Shown here: piece after piece, positions 1 through 12,229 of the stretch
How the letters are laid out: each line of letters opens with the position of its first letter
Numbering within the stretch: position 1 is the first letter of the stretch
Assembly: GCA_027924585.1 (NCBI GenBank)
Contig: BSBM01001933.1
Location: 1-64,000 of the forward strand
Direction of reading: 5' to 3'
Source: Larix kaempferi
Taxonomy: Eukaryota > Streptophyta > Pinopsida > Pinales > Pinaceae
DNA: 64,000 bases
The notes under the pieces: model-generated
Databases searched by the model: none
Seen by the model: the letters and a program-made list of their open reading frames with translations, nothing else
What the model was told of the DNA's origin: nothing
Program-made: the position numbers and the translations under genes

Positions 1-424
1 ATCAGTGCCAACTCAACCTTGAAATACGTGCTGTAGCCTATCTCAAAATCTGTGCCAAAGCTGCACTGATTTCTGTGCTGTACAGTCTGTTGCCTCAGGT
101 TTTGTGCCACAATACAACAGCAATAAATGCTGCCTCAGGAAATGTGCCCAGATTCCCTACCTCGAAATATGTGCCTCTGTCTCGGAAATGTGCCCCTGAA
201 CTCCCTCGAAAAACGTGCTGCAAATATCGGTATGTGTGTCCAGAACTCCTCAATTTATGTGCTGATGTTCTCTGGGATGTGTGCCCAGGACAGTCCTTGA
301 AATACATGCTCAGAATGTTGTTGTACGGTGGCCTCGGGAAATGTGCCCAGCTGAAGATCTCCTCGAAATGCGTGCTGCTCAGAAAAATGCTCAAGAATCT
401 CCTCGATTTCTGTGCCATCTCTCA
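1..424. repeat. Degenerate short-motif array
   Basis: About fifteen copies of a loose motif, roughly CCTCGAAATGTGCC, recur every 25-35 bases, for example near 15, 40, 90, 135, 160, 180, 200, 325, 360 and 400. Copies vary in the middle (gaaat, aggtt, gggaa) but keep a CCTC start and a TGTGCC or CGTGCTG end. The array probably extends left of the window. Open frames on both strands here are by-products of the repeat. It may be part of an LTR or leader of an unidentified retroelement. Confidence 0.6.
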
Positions 425-762
425 GCTCTCTTCTCTTCACTCTCTTCATAAGAATGATCTCGCATTTGCCTCCCTTTCCTTTTTGGGTGAAACCCTAGGG
501 TAAGTGAATGGGCATCTAATCAAACGGTTGAGATTGGATGAGATGGATGGATGATATTAATTGCTCATTAAATCCCATTTAATAATATTTCACTCACCTC
601 ACTTAAATTTTTCCCAAAAGTGACTTTAATCTCTAAAGTTACATTAAATGCTCATCACAAGTCATTTAATGCAAGGGTCACTTTATTTCCCCACTTAAGT
701 GACTTAGGCAAAACGGTCACCTAGGGAAACACTTCCTAGATACAAAAATCAACAATTTACAG
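425..762. other. Unassigned stretch
   Basis: No gene is seen. The sequence is moderately AT-rich with repeated words such as cattaaat, cacttaa and gtcactt, which resembles LTR or intronic DNA, but no termini can be placed. Confidence 0.4.
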
Positions 763-862
763 GTAAACAATGAAGTTGTTCACACTTGGGGAGGCATGAA
801 GTTAAAACTTAAAAGTCATGTTGAACTTGTTCAGCTTCCTGGCATTGCAGACCTAGATAAAG
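763..862 (+). other. Candidate exon, product unknown
   Basis: A 100-base open stretch lies between an acceptor-like tttacag and a donor-like aag|gtactt. It would encode about 33 residues including HTWGGMKLKLK and VELVQLPGIADLD. The splice-like borders and codon-like composition are what make it notable. I do not recognise the family, and its relation to the UTP13-like exon 600 bases downstream is not established. Confidence 0.25.
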
Positions 863-1468
863 GTACTTTTCTCTTTACTTGATATTATTTTAATTTTGTG
901 ATGTTGAATACTTGGGGAGTTTCCTTGATAAAATGAGGAGATTATATCTTCTTTTGCATGTTGATTCTTTGTTGTCTTTTTAATTTCTAAAGATTGAATA
1001 GACATCTTAATCTCTTCTCTTATAAAAAACTTCGATGAGAAAAAGTGAAAGATGTTTCTTTAACTTCATGTAACTGTTTATCAATGGAAAAAATGCCAAA
1101 TTAAGCACCAAATCTGCATAGAATGTGTTTTGGTTCACAACAATATAACATAGCGTAGAATGTTGGTTTTTGAATAAAACATTTCCTTTTCCTATTAATA
1201 TAATTAATAAATTTACATAGATAAGATAAGATAAGATAATTTTATTAATGTCCAACAAATGAATGCAAAAGTAGGTCAATGGGACTGGGTGGTACCATGA
1301 TGTCAATACAAAGTTGTGTGGTTTCTCATAGTTCACTGCCTTTTTTGAAGAAACACATTGATTCTTGTTATTTTTTTGTAGACTTAGTCTAATATGAAAA
1401 CTTTACGTTATTTGTCTAGTACATTTTTGTTAAAAGAATACAACTTGTTATATGCTTCACTGGTGTAG
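863..1468. other. Unassigned, possibly intronic
   Basis: T-rich DNA with a short ataag microrepeat near 1220-1236. No coding signal is seen. It lies between two exon-like pieces and may be the remains of an intron. Confidence 0.35.
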
Positions 1469-1600
1469 GAGGAAGCAACATTGAAAGACCAAGAACTAGT
1501 AAATTCTCTTGGAAATATTGACTATCTGAAAGCAATTCAACTTGCATTTGAATTAAGAAAACCTTTTAAGCTCTTTAATGTCTTCACTGAACTGTACAAG
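1469..1600 (+). pseudogene. UTP13 (TBL3/TOZ-like) C-terminal exon fragment
   Basis: Following an acceptor-like ggtgtag, this stretch reads EEATLKDQELVNSLG, then DYLKAIQLAFELRKPFKLF, then a short FTELYK. The pattern 'EE..L+.QEL.N.L...+Y.KAI.LAFEL..P.KLF' fits the start of the C-terminal Utp13 domain that follows the WD40 repeats in UTP13/TBL3 (TOZ in Arabidopsis), a U3 snoRNP/SSU-processome protein. This identification comes from remembered family pattern, not a search. The exon does not end in a clear GT donor (AAG is followed by TTGGAT), the next family segment (CRKR...) is missing, and a satellite array begins 350 bases on. A captured or decayed fragment is therefore more likely than a live gene, though a long-intron gene cannot be excluded. 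Confidence 0.5.
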
Positions 1601-1945
1601 TTGGATGTGGCTCTTATTTGGTTGCTGTCTTTATTTTCGAGGATGTCATATTATTTTTCTGATAGAAATACCCACCTTTTTCAGCAAAGGGCATGCCAAA
1701 GATCAGATACATAAAGTAATATGTGAACTAAAATATTTGATCAGATACATAAAGTGAGGTCAATTTTGGTAGCCAGATGCCAGCTTGGGGAAACTTTGGA
1801 GGTTTTGGATCTTGTGAGTATATTGGATAGAATCTGAATCATGAGATGCGAGTCCCTTTCCACAAGAATTTTAGAGAAACGAGCCTGTCGGGCAATGAGG
1901 ATTCCCTTTAACATAGCAAAAAGTTTAGCAGCATTGTTGCTGTGT
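1601..1945. other. Unassigned stretch
   Basis: A short local duplication of gatcagatacataaagt occurs at about 1700 and 1740. Otherwise nothing is recognised between the exon fragment and the satellite. Confidence 0.4.
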
Positions 1946-4274
1946 ACTGCAAGTCACTTAACAAAACCCTAGTTTAGAAAACTGTCAAAATAGACAACTT
2001 TCGGTCCATGAAGCCACCTAACAAGGGTGTCCCTAGTGGTACTCGGATCCCACGAATCCAACAGAAACGACGGTTTGTCCATCAAAGCCATGGTTTTCCG
2101 AGTTATGGCGAGTTTCATCTCGCTTTCCAAGGCCATTCAGGGACACCAGGAAAATTTCAACCAATGGCATGCAAATCAAATTGAGCAATGGAATTGAATT
2201 TTGTTGCCTCATGCATATGTGTTTGGGAAAGGGCAAGATAAGCACGATGCCCACACACTTATTTCTACATTTTTCAAAATCTTAGCCTATCGTGCAGAAA
2301 TTGTATTGCACGTCACTAAGCAAAACCCTATTTTAGAAAATCGACAAAATAAACAACTTTAGGTCCATGAAGCCACCGGATAAGGGTGTCCCCAATGGTA
2401 CTTGAGTGTCACGAATCCAATGGAATCGATGGTTTGTCCATCGTAGCCATGCTTTTCGAGTTATGGCAAGTTTCATCTCGCTTCCCAAGGCCATTTAGGG
2501 GCACTAGGTAAATTTCAACTGGAAGCATAAAAACCAAATCGAGCAACGAAATTATGTTACGTTGCCTCCTGCAAGTTTGTTTGGGCAAGGATGAGATGAT
2601 TGAGATGCCCACACACTCACTCGACACATTTTTAAAAATATTAGCATATCGTACCGAAATTGCATTGCACGTCACTTAGAAAAACCCTAGTTTAGAAAAC
2701 CATCAAAATAGACAACTTTCGGTCCATGAAGCCACCAGACAGGGGTGTACATAGCGGTACTCGAATGTCACTAATCCATCAGAACTGACGGTTTGTCCAC
2801 CGGAGTCATAGTTTTCGAGTTACGGCGAGTTTCATCTCACTTCCCAAGGCTATTCAGGGACACCATGCAAATTTCAATCGGGGGCATAAAAAACAAACCG
2901 AGCAACGGAATTGAGTTTTGTTGCCTCCTGCAAGTGTGTTTGGCAAGGACGAGATGACCACGATTCTCACACAGTTGCTCCTGACATTTTTCAAAATCTT
3001 AGCCTATGGTGCAGAAATTGCATTGCATATCACTACGCAAAACCCTATTTTAGAAAAGCGACAAAATAGACAACATTCGGTCAATGGAGCCACTAGATAG
3101 GGGTGTCCCTAGCGGTACTTGTGTGTCAGAAATCCAATGAAACTGAAGGAAAATTTCAATTGGGGGCCTAAAAACCAAATCGAGCAATGAAATTCAGTTA
3201 CCTTGCCTCTTGCAAGTGTGTTTGGGAAAGAACGAGATGACTGTTATGCCCACACACTCACTCGGCACATTTTTAAAAATGTTAGCATATCGTGCAGAAA
3301 TTGCATTGCACATCACTTAGCAAAACCCTAGTTTAGAAAAACATCAAAATAGACAACTTTCGATCCATGAAGCCACTAGACAAGGGTGTCCATAGCGGTA
3401 CTCAGATGTCACTAATCCATCGGAACTGACGGTTTGTCCACTGGAGTCACATTTTTCAGGTTACAACGAGTTTCATCTCACTTCCCAAGGCTATTCAGGG
3501 ACACCATGCAAATTTCAATCGAGGGCATAAAAACCAAACCGAGCAACAGATTTGAGTTTCGTTGCCTCCTGCAAGTGTGTTTTGCCAAGGACGAGATGAC
3601 CACGATTACCACACAGTTGCTCCCCACATTTTTCAAAATCTTAGCCTATGGTGCAGAAATTGCATTACATATCACTACGCAAAACCCTAATTTAGAAAAG
3701 CGTCACAATAGACAACGTTCGGTCAATGGAGTCACTGGACAGGGGTGTCCCTAGTGGTACTTGGGTGTCGGGAATACAATGAAACTAACAGTTTGTCTAT
3801 TGGAGCCTCAGCTTTCGAATTATGGCGAGTGTCATCTCGCTTCCCAAGGCCATTCAAGGACACGGGGCAAATTTTAACTGCGGGCATAAAAACCGATCCG
3901 GTCAACGGAATTGAGTTCCATTTCCTCCTACAATTGTGTTTGGGCAAGGGTGAGATGACTGTGATGCCCATGCACTCGCTCTACACATTTTTCAAAATAT
4001 TAGCCTATCGTGTAGAAATTGCACTGCATGTCACTTAACAAAACCCCAGTTTAGAAAACCGTCAAAATAGACAACTTTTAGTCCATGAATCCACTTGACA
4101 GGGGTGTCCCTAATGGTACTCGGATTTCACGAATCCAATGGAATCGTTGATTTGTCCATCAGATCCACGATTTTCAAGTTATGGAGAGCTTCATCTCGCT
4201 TTCCAAGGCCATTCATGGGCACCAAGCAAATTTCAACTAGTGGCATAAAAACCAAACCGAGCAACGGAATTGAG
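1946..4274. repeat. Satellite array, 359-bp monomer
   Basis: The anchor word CAAAACCCTA(G/T)TTTAGAAAA recurs at 1962, 2321, 2680, 3038, 3321, 3680 and 4039, giving spacings of 359, 359, 358, 283, 359 and 359. There are therefore six monomers plus a partial seventh, which ends at about 4274. Other conserved blocks per monomer are tcggtccatgaagccac, gagtttcatctcgcttccc and tttttcaaaatcttagcctat. Monomer 4 lacks about 76 bases near 3147. Monomers 3+4 and 5+6 are more alike within each corresponding pair than to their neighbours, which indicates a two-monomer higher-order unit. Open frames inside are fortuitous. Confidence 0.92.
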
Positions 4275-5296
4275 AATATGATATATGCTTTTAGATAAAT
4301 TAAAAAACATATATAATGCCATAACTATCATTAGATCACATGATAATCAAATTTGTTAGGTTCAATGTTGTTGTTGTTATACCATAAGTATACTACGCGC
4401 ATTAATACATTTTAGTACACATAAACATAACTAAGGCATAACCATAATAAACAAATTGTGCTAACTTAATAATGTAGGAAACTTGATCAAAAGACATATA
4501 TATCAGTGGTTGCAATGGAATAGTAGAAAACTTGATTTACTAACAAGACATAGATATCAGTAATTGTTCGGGCACCATTTATGAAGCCCTTCCAGTGTCT
4601 CAGATGAAGGACCTTATGTATTGGTTTTTGTTTTTTTTAATATCGATGAATTATCATCATATATATATATATAATCTATTGTAAAATAGCCTTCAACTAG
4701 CTTGCTTTCCCCGATCAATATCATCAAGAAAAATATGTATCAATACATATATTTGGAATTGATCTCATGATCAAATTTATGTATAACTAAATTTAAGTAA
4801 TACAAATAATTCATAATTTTGAAACTAGAGTAATTTATTATTAACTCGTAATATAATATTATTATTATATTAATAATATATTCCTAAGATAACGATCTAA
4901 TATAATATTAATATTTCTAGCTTTATTATATTAATATATTGATAACTATCTATTTATATTATTAATAAAATTATAATAATAAGATAGATTAATAATAGAC
5001 AGTATTCCATTTATATATTTTTAAAAGTTATAATATTCCATATTATATGTTTTTTTATTTTTTTATGATATATTAGTTAAGTATATGAACAATATCAGCT
5101 AATATCTTACTGTTGCATGTTCTTAGTTAGTGCATGTGGACTTGATACATATGAGACCAGCATATATAAGTTTGTTTAAAAATAAGATACTGGTATATTT
5201 TTAGAAGTTCCGTTGTAGCTCCAATATATGCTAGTAGAAATGATACTTTAGCTTTCTTTCAACTTGCCTTAATATCGAGTTATCTCTTTTCCATAG
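4275..5296. other. AT-rich intergenic stretch
   Basis: Very AT-rich, especially 4790-5060, with many short tat/aat runs and an (AT)n tract near 4660. No gene is seen. Confidence 0.6.
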
Positions 5297-5561
5297 TTCT
5301 AAAGGTTTATCAGATGTGTCTTTTACTAAAACAAATCTTGTGTATCAGGGTTCGGAGGATCCTCTCAACATACGTCACAACACCAAACATTACACCAATA
5401 GTGTCATATACAAGCTTGGTTATTTTTATGATTCAACCACTGGGAGTCTTTTCGCCCACGAAATGTTTAAGAAGAGAGAGGGTAAAAATGAGGTCCTTTA
5501 TTACCAGCGCTTAAAGCACCAAGTTAGCAGCACCCATACAGAGGAATACCCGTCACATTAA
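5297..5561 (+). other. Open exon-like stretch, product unknown
   Basis: After an acceptor-like tttccatag the frame stays open for about 85 codons to a TAA. The residues have normal protein-like complexity (for example LVYQGSEDPLNIR and YKLGYFYDSTTGSLFAHEMF). No family is recognised and no partner exon was found, so this could be an old gene fragment or chance. Confidence 0.2.
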
Positions 5562-5670
5562 TCACCGACTTTTACTAGGATTTCCCTTGGACAAGTTGTT
5601 GAAATGGATTTTGAAGCATGCAAAAGGGTGTGGTGTGTCCACTCCAGCCAAGGGTTAAAAGTCATGCAAA

Positions 5671-5935
5671 AAGAACCTGCATAAAAGAAGATGCTCATCA
5701 TTCAATCCGATAAGACATTAAAAGACCCTGCAGAAAGAAGATACTCATCATTACTATTTTGTATTTACCATTTAAAAGACCCCGCATAAAGAAGAAATTC
5801 ATCAGTTCATCCGATAAGACATCAATGACCCTGCAGAAAGAAGATACTCATCATTACTATTTTTTATTTACCATTTAAAAGACCCCACATAAAGAATAAA
5901 TTCATCATGTAATCCGATAAGACATCAAAAAATCA
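5671..5935. repeat. Short tandem repeat, about 53 bp, paired as about 105 bp
   Basis: Five copies of a block like aagaccctgcagaaagaag followed by a(t/a)(a/t)ctcatcat start at about 5671, 5721, 5775, 5825 and 5877. Alternate copies resemble each other best: 5721 and 5825 share cagaaagaagatactcatc, and 5775 and 5877 share cataaagaa. The larger repeating unit is therefore about 105 bases. The word ccgataagacatc ends each larger unit. Confidence 0.8.
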
Positions 5936-6239
5936 TTGAGACATCAACATAGAATAAATATCTCTGTCAATGAAAAATGTCGATAAGAATTCAATTTTTT
6001 TCATGAATTATAAAATATGAATGAGACATTGTTAAAACGTTAATAGAACTATCAGAATGTTAATAAAGTTTTCCTCAAATGGACTTTCCAAAGTGCCATG
6101 TTCTAAGTGAAATAGATTAGTGACCGAAAGCATAAAAAAGCAAATTCAGATAAACTATCACAGTGACTGTAATTGTTGGGAAAAAAATTAAAAAGGAATC
6201 AGATTTTGTCCATGGTGAATATTTTCCATAATAATATCC

Positions 6240-6560
6240 TTTATTTATCCAGAGGATCGCAAGAATGGTGGCATACAATTGGTTGCATGAGATATTAATG
6301 AGAAATGGGAGTATATCTGCGACTTGTAAGCAAGCACACATTCCTAGGAAACAAGGGGTAAAGGGGTAAGCATATGGATAGATGGGCAAATTTTACATAT
6401 TTTAAATGAACAACATATGTGCATGGGATCGGGAGAATGTTGTCCTACTATTGGTTACATGAGAGTAAGGAAGCACACATTACTGGGAAATAGGGGTAAG
6501 GGGATAAGCATATGTGCAGATGGTCATGTGCAAAGCAAATTTTACATATTTAGAATCTTG
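6240..6560. repeat. Diverged tandem duplication, about 175 bp
   Basis: The block around 6252-6400 (gatcg.aagaatg, ttggttgcatgaga, aggggtaaggggtaagcatatg, caaattttacatattt) recurs at 6427-6552 with substitutions and deletions. Confidence 0.7.
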
Positions 6561-8471
6561 AAGTGTACATAAAGATATTGATACAAAGATGTCTTGTACT
6601 GTGTTAGGATGAATCCTTATAGTATACAAGCAAAAAAGTTTGTATAGAGTTAATATATATGATGGATTAGGACTTTAACCATAGGGTTGCAATAAATTGA
6701 AAAAAAAGAAAGAAGAATAAATACTTAGGAAAATGGGTGAAGCAATGAACTGAAATGAAACTCTTTTCGTGAGTGCCAAGCATGCTAAGCTAAAATTGCT
6801 CTGTTAAATATATAGAGAAAATGCTAATTCCAAAATCCCATCTGCCCCTCTTCCTACCTAGTCTTATATACCTTACCTTCTTGCTTTGAAGGATTTCCTA
6901 CTTGTCAGATCTCTTTCTGCAAAATTCATAACGATTTTCTAAGGCATTTGGGTTTCTCCTTCCATTTGTTTCTCTTAAACACGTTTGGCTTCTCCTAATT
7001 GATCATCCTCCTAAGGCATCCTCATGAACATTGACCTAATCAATATCTATGAGGACATATATATTTGTAACAACTTTTTTTACTAATCTATAGGTTAAGT
7101 ATAGGTTAAAACTTAAGTCCAACTGTAACTGAAGAGACTAAATTTTTTCACAACTTCTGCAGGCTTTCCTTTTATTCAATATTCACAGAAACTAGAAAAT
7201 GTAGCTAATCTCCTCACATTAGTACTCACATAAGTATTAACAAACATTCCAATATTCCTGGATGTTTCATTCTATAACTTTAAGTTGCAATTTTGAAAAG
7301 GACATTTGTAGCAAGTTGCAACTTCCTAGGAGGGAATAAATAATAATGATCATAATTTCATTTGACCTGTTTTGATAATTTGTGAGCATTAGTATAATTT
7401 ATCTTTCTTTCATAGATATCTAGAAATAGTTCGAAGTTAAACTCAAACTAATTCAAGCTCTATTTTTATAGCATAAATGCAATTTCTCAAATCTTAGATT
7501 TTCTTCAATATGCAAACTCTTAACCGGCCACACGCCCAAAAAGTCCCAATAAAAATAGAGTGTGGTAATATGGGATGACTTTCACAGAACGCACAAAATA
7601 GGAACTCAACACCAACAGGACGTTGGTTCACACCTGCAGTCGACAAAATTTTAAACCATACACCAGGCATTCATCTCAGACACAATTTGCTCCAATTGAA
7701 TGGTATGACAATACATTTTGATCCACTTGATTGGTATGGCAATAAAACAAGATAAGGTCGAGTGCTAGTACTGAGTGGCATTGGAAAAATAGATAAACCT
7801 AAGATGGAATGAAAGCCAAAAGAAGTTCCTACACAATAGTTAAGTTTAAGTTCGTACAAAAGAGTTAAGTTTAGTCTCCCGATGGTTCACCCTAAAAATT
7901 CCATGTCTAGTCAAAAGTAGGACATAAAAGTGATGAACATTAAACAAAATTTCTTTACCAACACAAACCTCTTAGGTTATACTGCTCATGACTCAATTTT
8001 AGTGTTACATTGTAGTAGTTTAGGTCAATTAAGTAAAAAACTAGCAAAAGATAAAAGGACAAGGAATGACATAACATGAAGCATCTATATTTACAAATAA
8101 ATGGTAAGATGTACAATACATCAATAAGTTGCATTTTGTAGATAGACTTGTAAAAAGAAGAATTTCAACTTATAAAAAATATGACTCAAAGTTTGAATTT
8201 TATAATTTTAAGGTGATATAATACTTTGATAATCACATGCTAATTGATACTTCTAAATTCATCTATGTTGAGTTGCATAAAATTCCTTGCTTGATTAATC
8301 CATATTAAACGAACGAACTAATTTAAGGAAAAATATTAACAAAATTTTATGGTGTTTTAAGTCTAGCTACAAGAAAAGGAAGGAAAAAAGCATACCAAAA
8401 AAACAAAAGTACAATATAGCTACATTTATTTGCAAGACAAAGGGTTCTTTAGCACATGTACCATCTTTTAG
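6561..8471. other. Unassigned intergenic stretch
   Basis: AT-rich DNA with no recognisable gene, RNA gene or element ends. Open frames are short and of low complexity. Confidence 0.5.
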
Positions 8472-9029
8472 TGTAGCATACCCCTTATTTTAGGGGGCTA
8501 GAAGTCCGACTCGAAACTGAATTCTCATTCCCTCTTCTAGACCATACGGCACTGCCCGAACTCCACTCCTAGGGACAAGGTCATCCTAGGGTGACGCTTT
8601 CTAGACTACGCCTCTCACTTAATCTTTATATGTGTGTGTTTAACTTAGCCATATCCAATACAGTTATAGGAAACCCCAAGAAAATAGTACGCACAAAAGA
8701 TTAACACAAATACGTAGCCAACAACATGACAATAGGGTGTGCCCTAATTGTATTTACTACATGAAGAGGATGCCACAGCCCGACAACTCTCTTAGAGGAT
8801 GCCCAAAATGACTGACTCAAAGGTATACCCAAAACAACATTACAGTTCACTTCAAAATATGCTTGGTTGTAATCTCATGTTGAGTAATAGAATGATTCTT
8901 CCATTGTCCTGTGGATGTTTCCCCTTCAGGGGTTTTACCACGTAAATCCTTGTGTCTTCTCTTGTGTGTCTGATACTATCTAATGTTGATTGTTAATGGT
9001 GTTTACTTATTTGCTTCTGTTGCACAACA
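8472..9029 (+). mobile_element. Copia-type 5' LTR, partial element
   Basis: The right edge is clear: it ends in ttgcacaaca, followed two bases later by a Met-tRNA-type PBS. It also carries the tract common at the end of plant Copia LTRs, including ggttttaccacgtaaatc and a TC/TG-rich U5. The left edge is a guess, from the nearest suitable TG (tgtagcatacccc). Only the LTR, PBS and about 30 bases of leader remain before giant LTR copy A cuts it off at 9075. No gag or pol of this element is seen. Confidence 0.6.
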
Positions 9030-9031
9030 AG

Positions 9032-9043
9032 TGGTGTCAGAGC
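9032..9043 (+). other. Primer-binding site, initiator tRNA-Met type
   Basis: TGGTGTCAGAGC differs at one position from the canonical Copia PBS TGGTATCAGAGC and lies two bases after the LTR end. Confidence 0.75.
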
Positions 9044-11379
9044 ACGGAGTTAGAGCTTGAACTTGTGTGAGGTGTGTTATCACCAATCTTGTAGTTGCCC
9101 CTAAATGGTAGATCCGTAAGGATGGTAGATGGGACAGGAAACCAAAGTGGTGAACCAAGACAACCTCAATCTCCAAAGGATTGGTTGTCACGCAAATCGA
9201 GGCAATCTTCACTTGAGTTGTCAAAGCCAAGACAACAAGGGGGAGACCCAGATCTACTCTCGACAGGAGAGATCAAACCAAATCACCAGATCAAATTAGA
9301 TAAGATGAAGTACATAAGGTGACAGTATGGAACCCTAGAATTGAGGGATTGAGACCACTGTGGAGGCTTAGGAAATGTGTGAGATGATAAAGATTAATAA
9401 CACACAACGAATTTATAATTATGTATGATTCCAGGATTCAGGTACTAGTTTAAAATGGTCAAATTCAACTGCCTTGGGAAACGTGACCCTTAAAACAAGG
9501 AAAGTGTCCCAAAGACTAGATCTGAGGTTAAGGGATTTCTAGCACAGCTTGTGAGACATATCTGACAGTGTTCAAACCAACAAGCTCAACAAACAGGATC
9601 AAAAGACTCGTAAATCAGGAAAAATAGGAAAGTCGTGAGGGTTTGAGGAGGCCAGTGCCTTGGGGATTGGGCCTATGGAGTCCTCCAATGATGATGTTTT
9701 GAAGAACACACTTCAATAATCACAAGATGCCAAAAAACCAGAAATGGTTATGCTGTTAACCAAGCATTTCTAGCTGTAGAATTTTTCGAAGGATTTTACC
9801 TAGGATTTTAAATGTAAATGACAGATGGGTAGTTTTGAGAAATAGAATCTTACCTCACAAGCATACTTGAATGATGGAGATGTTTGCCAAGGTGCTGAGG
9901 ATTGCTCCTCCAAAGATCAAATGAAAAATTGTTGAGTTATCTTGCATCCACGAATTGCCTAGCTCCACATGTGCGCCCTCCTCTACCTGATGAACCAAGG
10001 ACAAAGAAAATCAACCAGTTCAAACAAGCATGGAAGAAATACAAATGACGAGTAAAATCACAAAGAGTAAGAGGTACATAGACAATAATACTCCCTGTAA
10101 CCGACGAAGAGAAGAGAAACTTGCAGGGAAGGTCTCCCTAGCCAATGCGCCTTGCTCACCAATTCGGCCTCCTCACCTGTAGATAAAGGCGTAGAGAAAA
10201 TAGATATGCAAAATAATCACCAACCCTTAGTGCAGAGGAAAAGCAGTTTCAATCAACACCATTGACATCCAAAACCAGGAGACAAGTATTCGCGAGAAAA
10301 TATTTTATTCCAGAAATCTAGAGCCAAAAGTCCCTTTATAATGAGAAACTCTTTCCTTTAAATAGGATGGAGAGATACCAAAACCCTAACCACCTTTTGA
10401 ATGGATGGCTAAGATTAAGAGATCAAAATGTTCTAATCTATGGTTGAGATGAGCTCAACAATAAAGTACATGGATCAACTCAAAAATATAACATACATGG
10501 ACAAAATTGCCCTAGGAGAGGGGGTCCCACTCAATGTGACAAAATAAACATGAATAAAAGCACATGGTGGGTCTAGGGGGTAAAATCTAACACCCCTAGT
10601 GTGTCCCCATGGCACAATAACATCAAATGGCCAACACAAGCACCAAATCGTGCTCCTCTGGGAAAGTCATGAGCCTCCAAAGACTCCAGAAAATCAGAAA
10701 ATGTGCCGGAGAGATGGGTGTGGGCCCCACTGAATGCTGAAACTGCTGTGGAAGGGGTGGAAGACATCACACTCATCATCAAAACTCATCCCATGCCATT
10801 TCCTTGGCTCAGTAGCCCAAATCAAATTCTTCAGTAGCCAATTTAACCATTTTTTATCCTATGTAAATCCTCTAGAAATAATCAAAATGACTGTAACGCT
10901 CTGCCTGGTCACCTAGGGCCAAATCCAAATGCACCAATGTGTCCAGGAACGAAGCAATATAGTAAAAACAAGTGGCTACACTGCATGTACCCTCTATAGC
11001 GCCATAGGAAAACCAATAACATCATCACTCTACTCCTACAGGCCATTTAACATGGCAAATATGCACCAGAATGATAAACTGAGGAAAATACTCACTGTAA
11101 CTGCCCGGAACTGAAAAACAATTGTCTCATTGGACTCAGCGAGCCCAAATCCACTAGAGGTGTGTACTCATACACCCTATGGATCTCTGCATGATCATAT
11201 AAAATCTCCAATATATCCAGACAGATAAAATAATAATAATCTATAAATGATCAAATATGCTGAAAATCACAAATCATCATCATAAACCTGTAACCAATGC
11301 ATGGAACCATCTGGTGACCTGCAATAGACCATATATCATCCATCTGCATCAAACAAGGTCTATCCACCTCATGTCCTGT

Positions 11380-11416
11380 GGTTGACTTTGGTCAAACTAG
11401 GTTTGACCAAGTCAAC
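11380..11416. promoter_or_regulatory. W-box cluster in LTR A
   Basis: Four TTGAC or GTCAA cores sit within 37 bases: gttgac, ggtcaaac, gtttgacc and gtcaac. The middle two form an inverted pair around ctag. TTGAC(C/T) is the WRKY-factor W-box. The cluster recurs in copies D, E and F. Confidence 0.5.
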
Positions 11417-12061
11417 ATGACCCATAAAATGACCCAGGCTAAAATCAAGTTGCTGCAAGTGTTAGAGGTTAAGAGATGCTCTACAAATCATTCAAGTAAC
11501 AATTATAACATAGAGTAATCAATTCTCTGGCGATCTAAAACCAAATATAAAGTGTTTTCAATATTTATTATGACTCAGACTAGACTTTCAAGACCATACT
11601 CACTTCATAGTTGTGACCAGTTTGTTAGTGATGGGTGAAGGCTAAAAATTATAAGGCTAGGATAAAGTGTGACCACTGACTTGACACTGGGACACTTTGG
11701 AAATGGAAAGGGGATACACACTCTAGCATATGCTGGATAAGCAGTAACACAGGGGATGGCAGTGTCTCACAAATGGGTAAGTTGTTTAAGAAGTGCTTAT
11801 TCAACCTTGACAGATGCCTACAACTCACATCCAAGCTGATACAGCTCCGTGAGGATCTTTTCTAGAGCCGCCATGACTAGGTTCCCGACAAACCGTAACT
11901 CAAGGCTCTAGGGGACATAACTCGAGCTGTCCCTTACTCCTTCGCACATGATAACTCGCAAGCTAGTGAGGGATAAATCAATACAAGTGAGGCTAGCAAT
12001 CATTTAGATATAACATTATTTGAACCATTGCTTTTTGGGCCTTTCAATTTCCATAGCCTTG

Positions 12062-12229
12062 ATCCGTGTGTGTTCAAAAACGCATTCTTGGATTTACATT
12101 TATTAAGGCTTTCTGATCCGTGTGTGTTAAGAAACACATTGTTGGATTTACATTTCACATTTACATTCAAAGCCAATTTCATTAGGCTTGCCTTGCATTC
12201 ACGTGTGTTAAGAAACACCTTCTAGAATG
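12062..12229. other. Three tandem palindromes in LTR A
   Basis: Each has the core TGTGTGTTnnnnAACAC flanked by self-complementary outer arms: ATCC/GGAT (12062-12065 with 12090-12093), ATCC/GGAT (12116-12119 with 12144-12147), and CATTC/GAATG (12196-12200 with 12225-12229). Each copy is followed by a related tail such as atttacattt or gggattttacat. Confidence 0.6.

Noticed and set aside
5671-5935. CRISPR-like array
   Set aside because: Repeats are imperfect, spacers are similar to each other, and the setting is a plant genome; it is an ordinary minisatellite.
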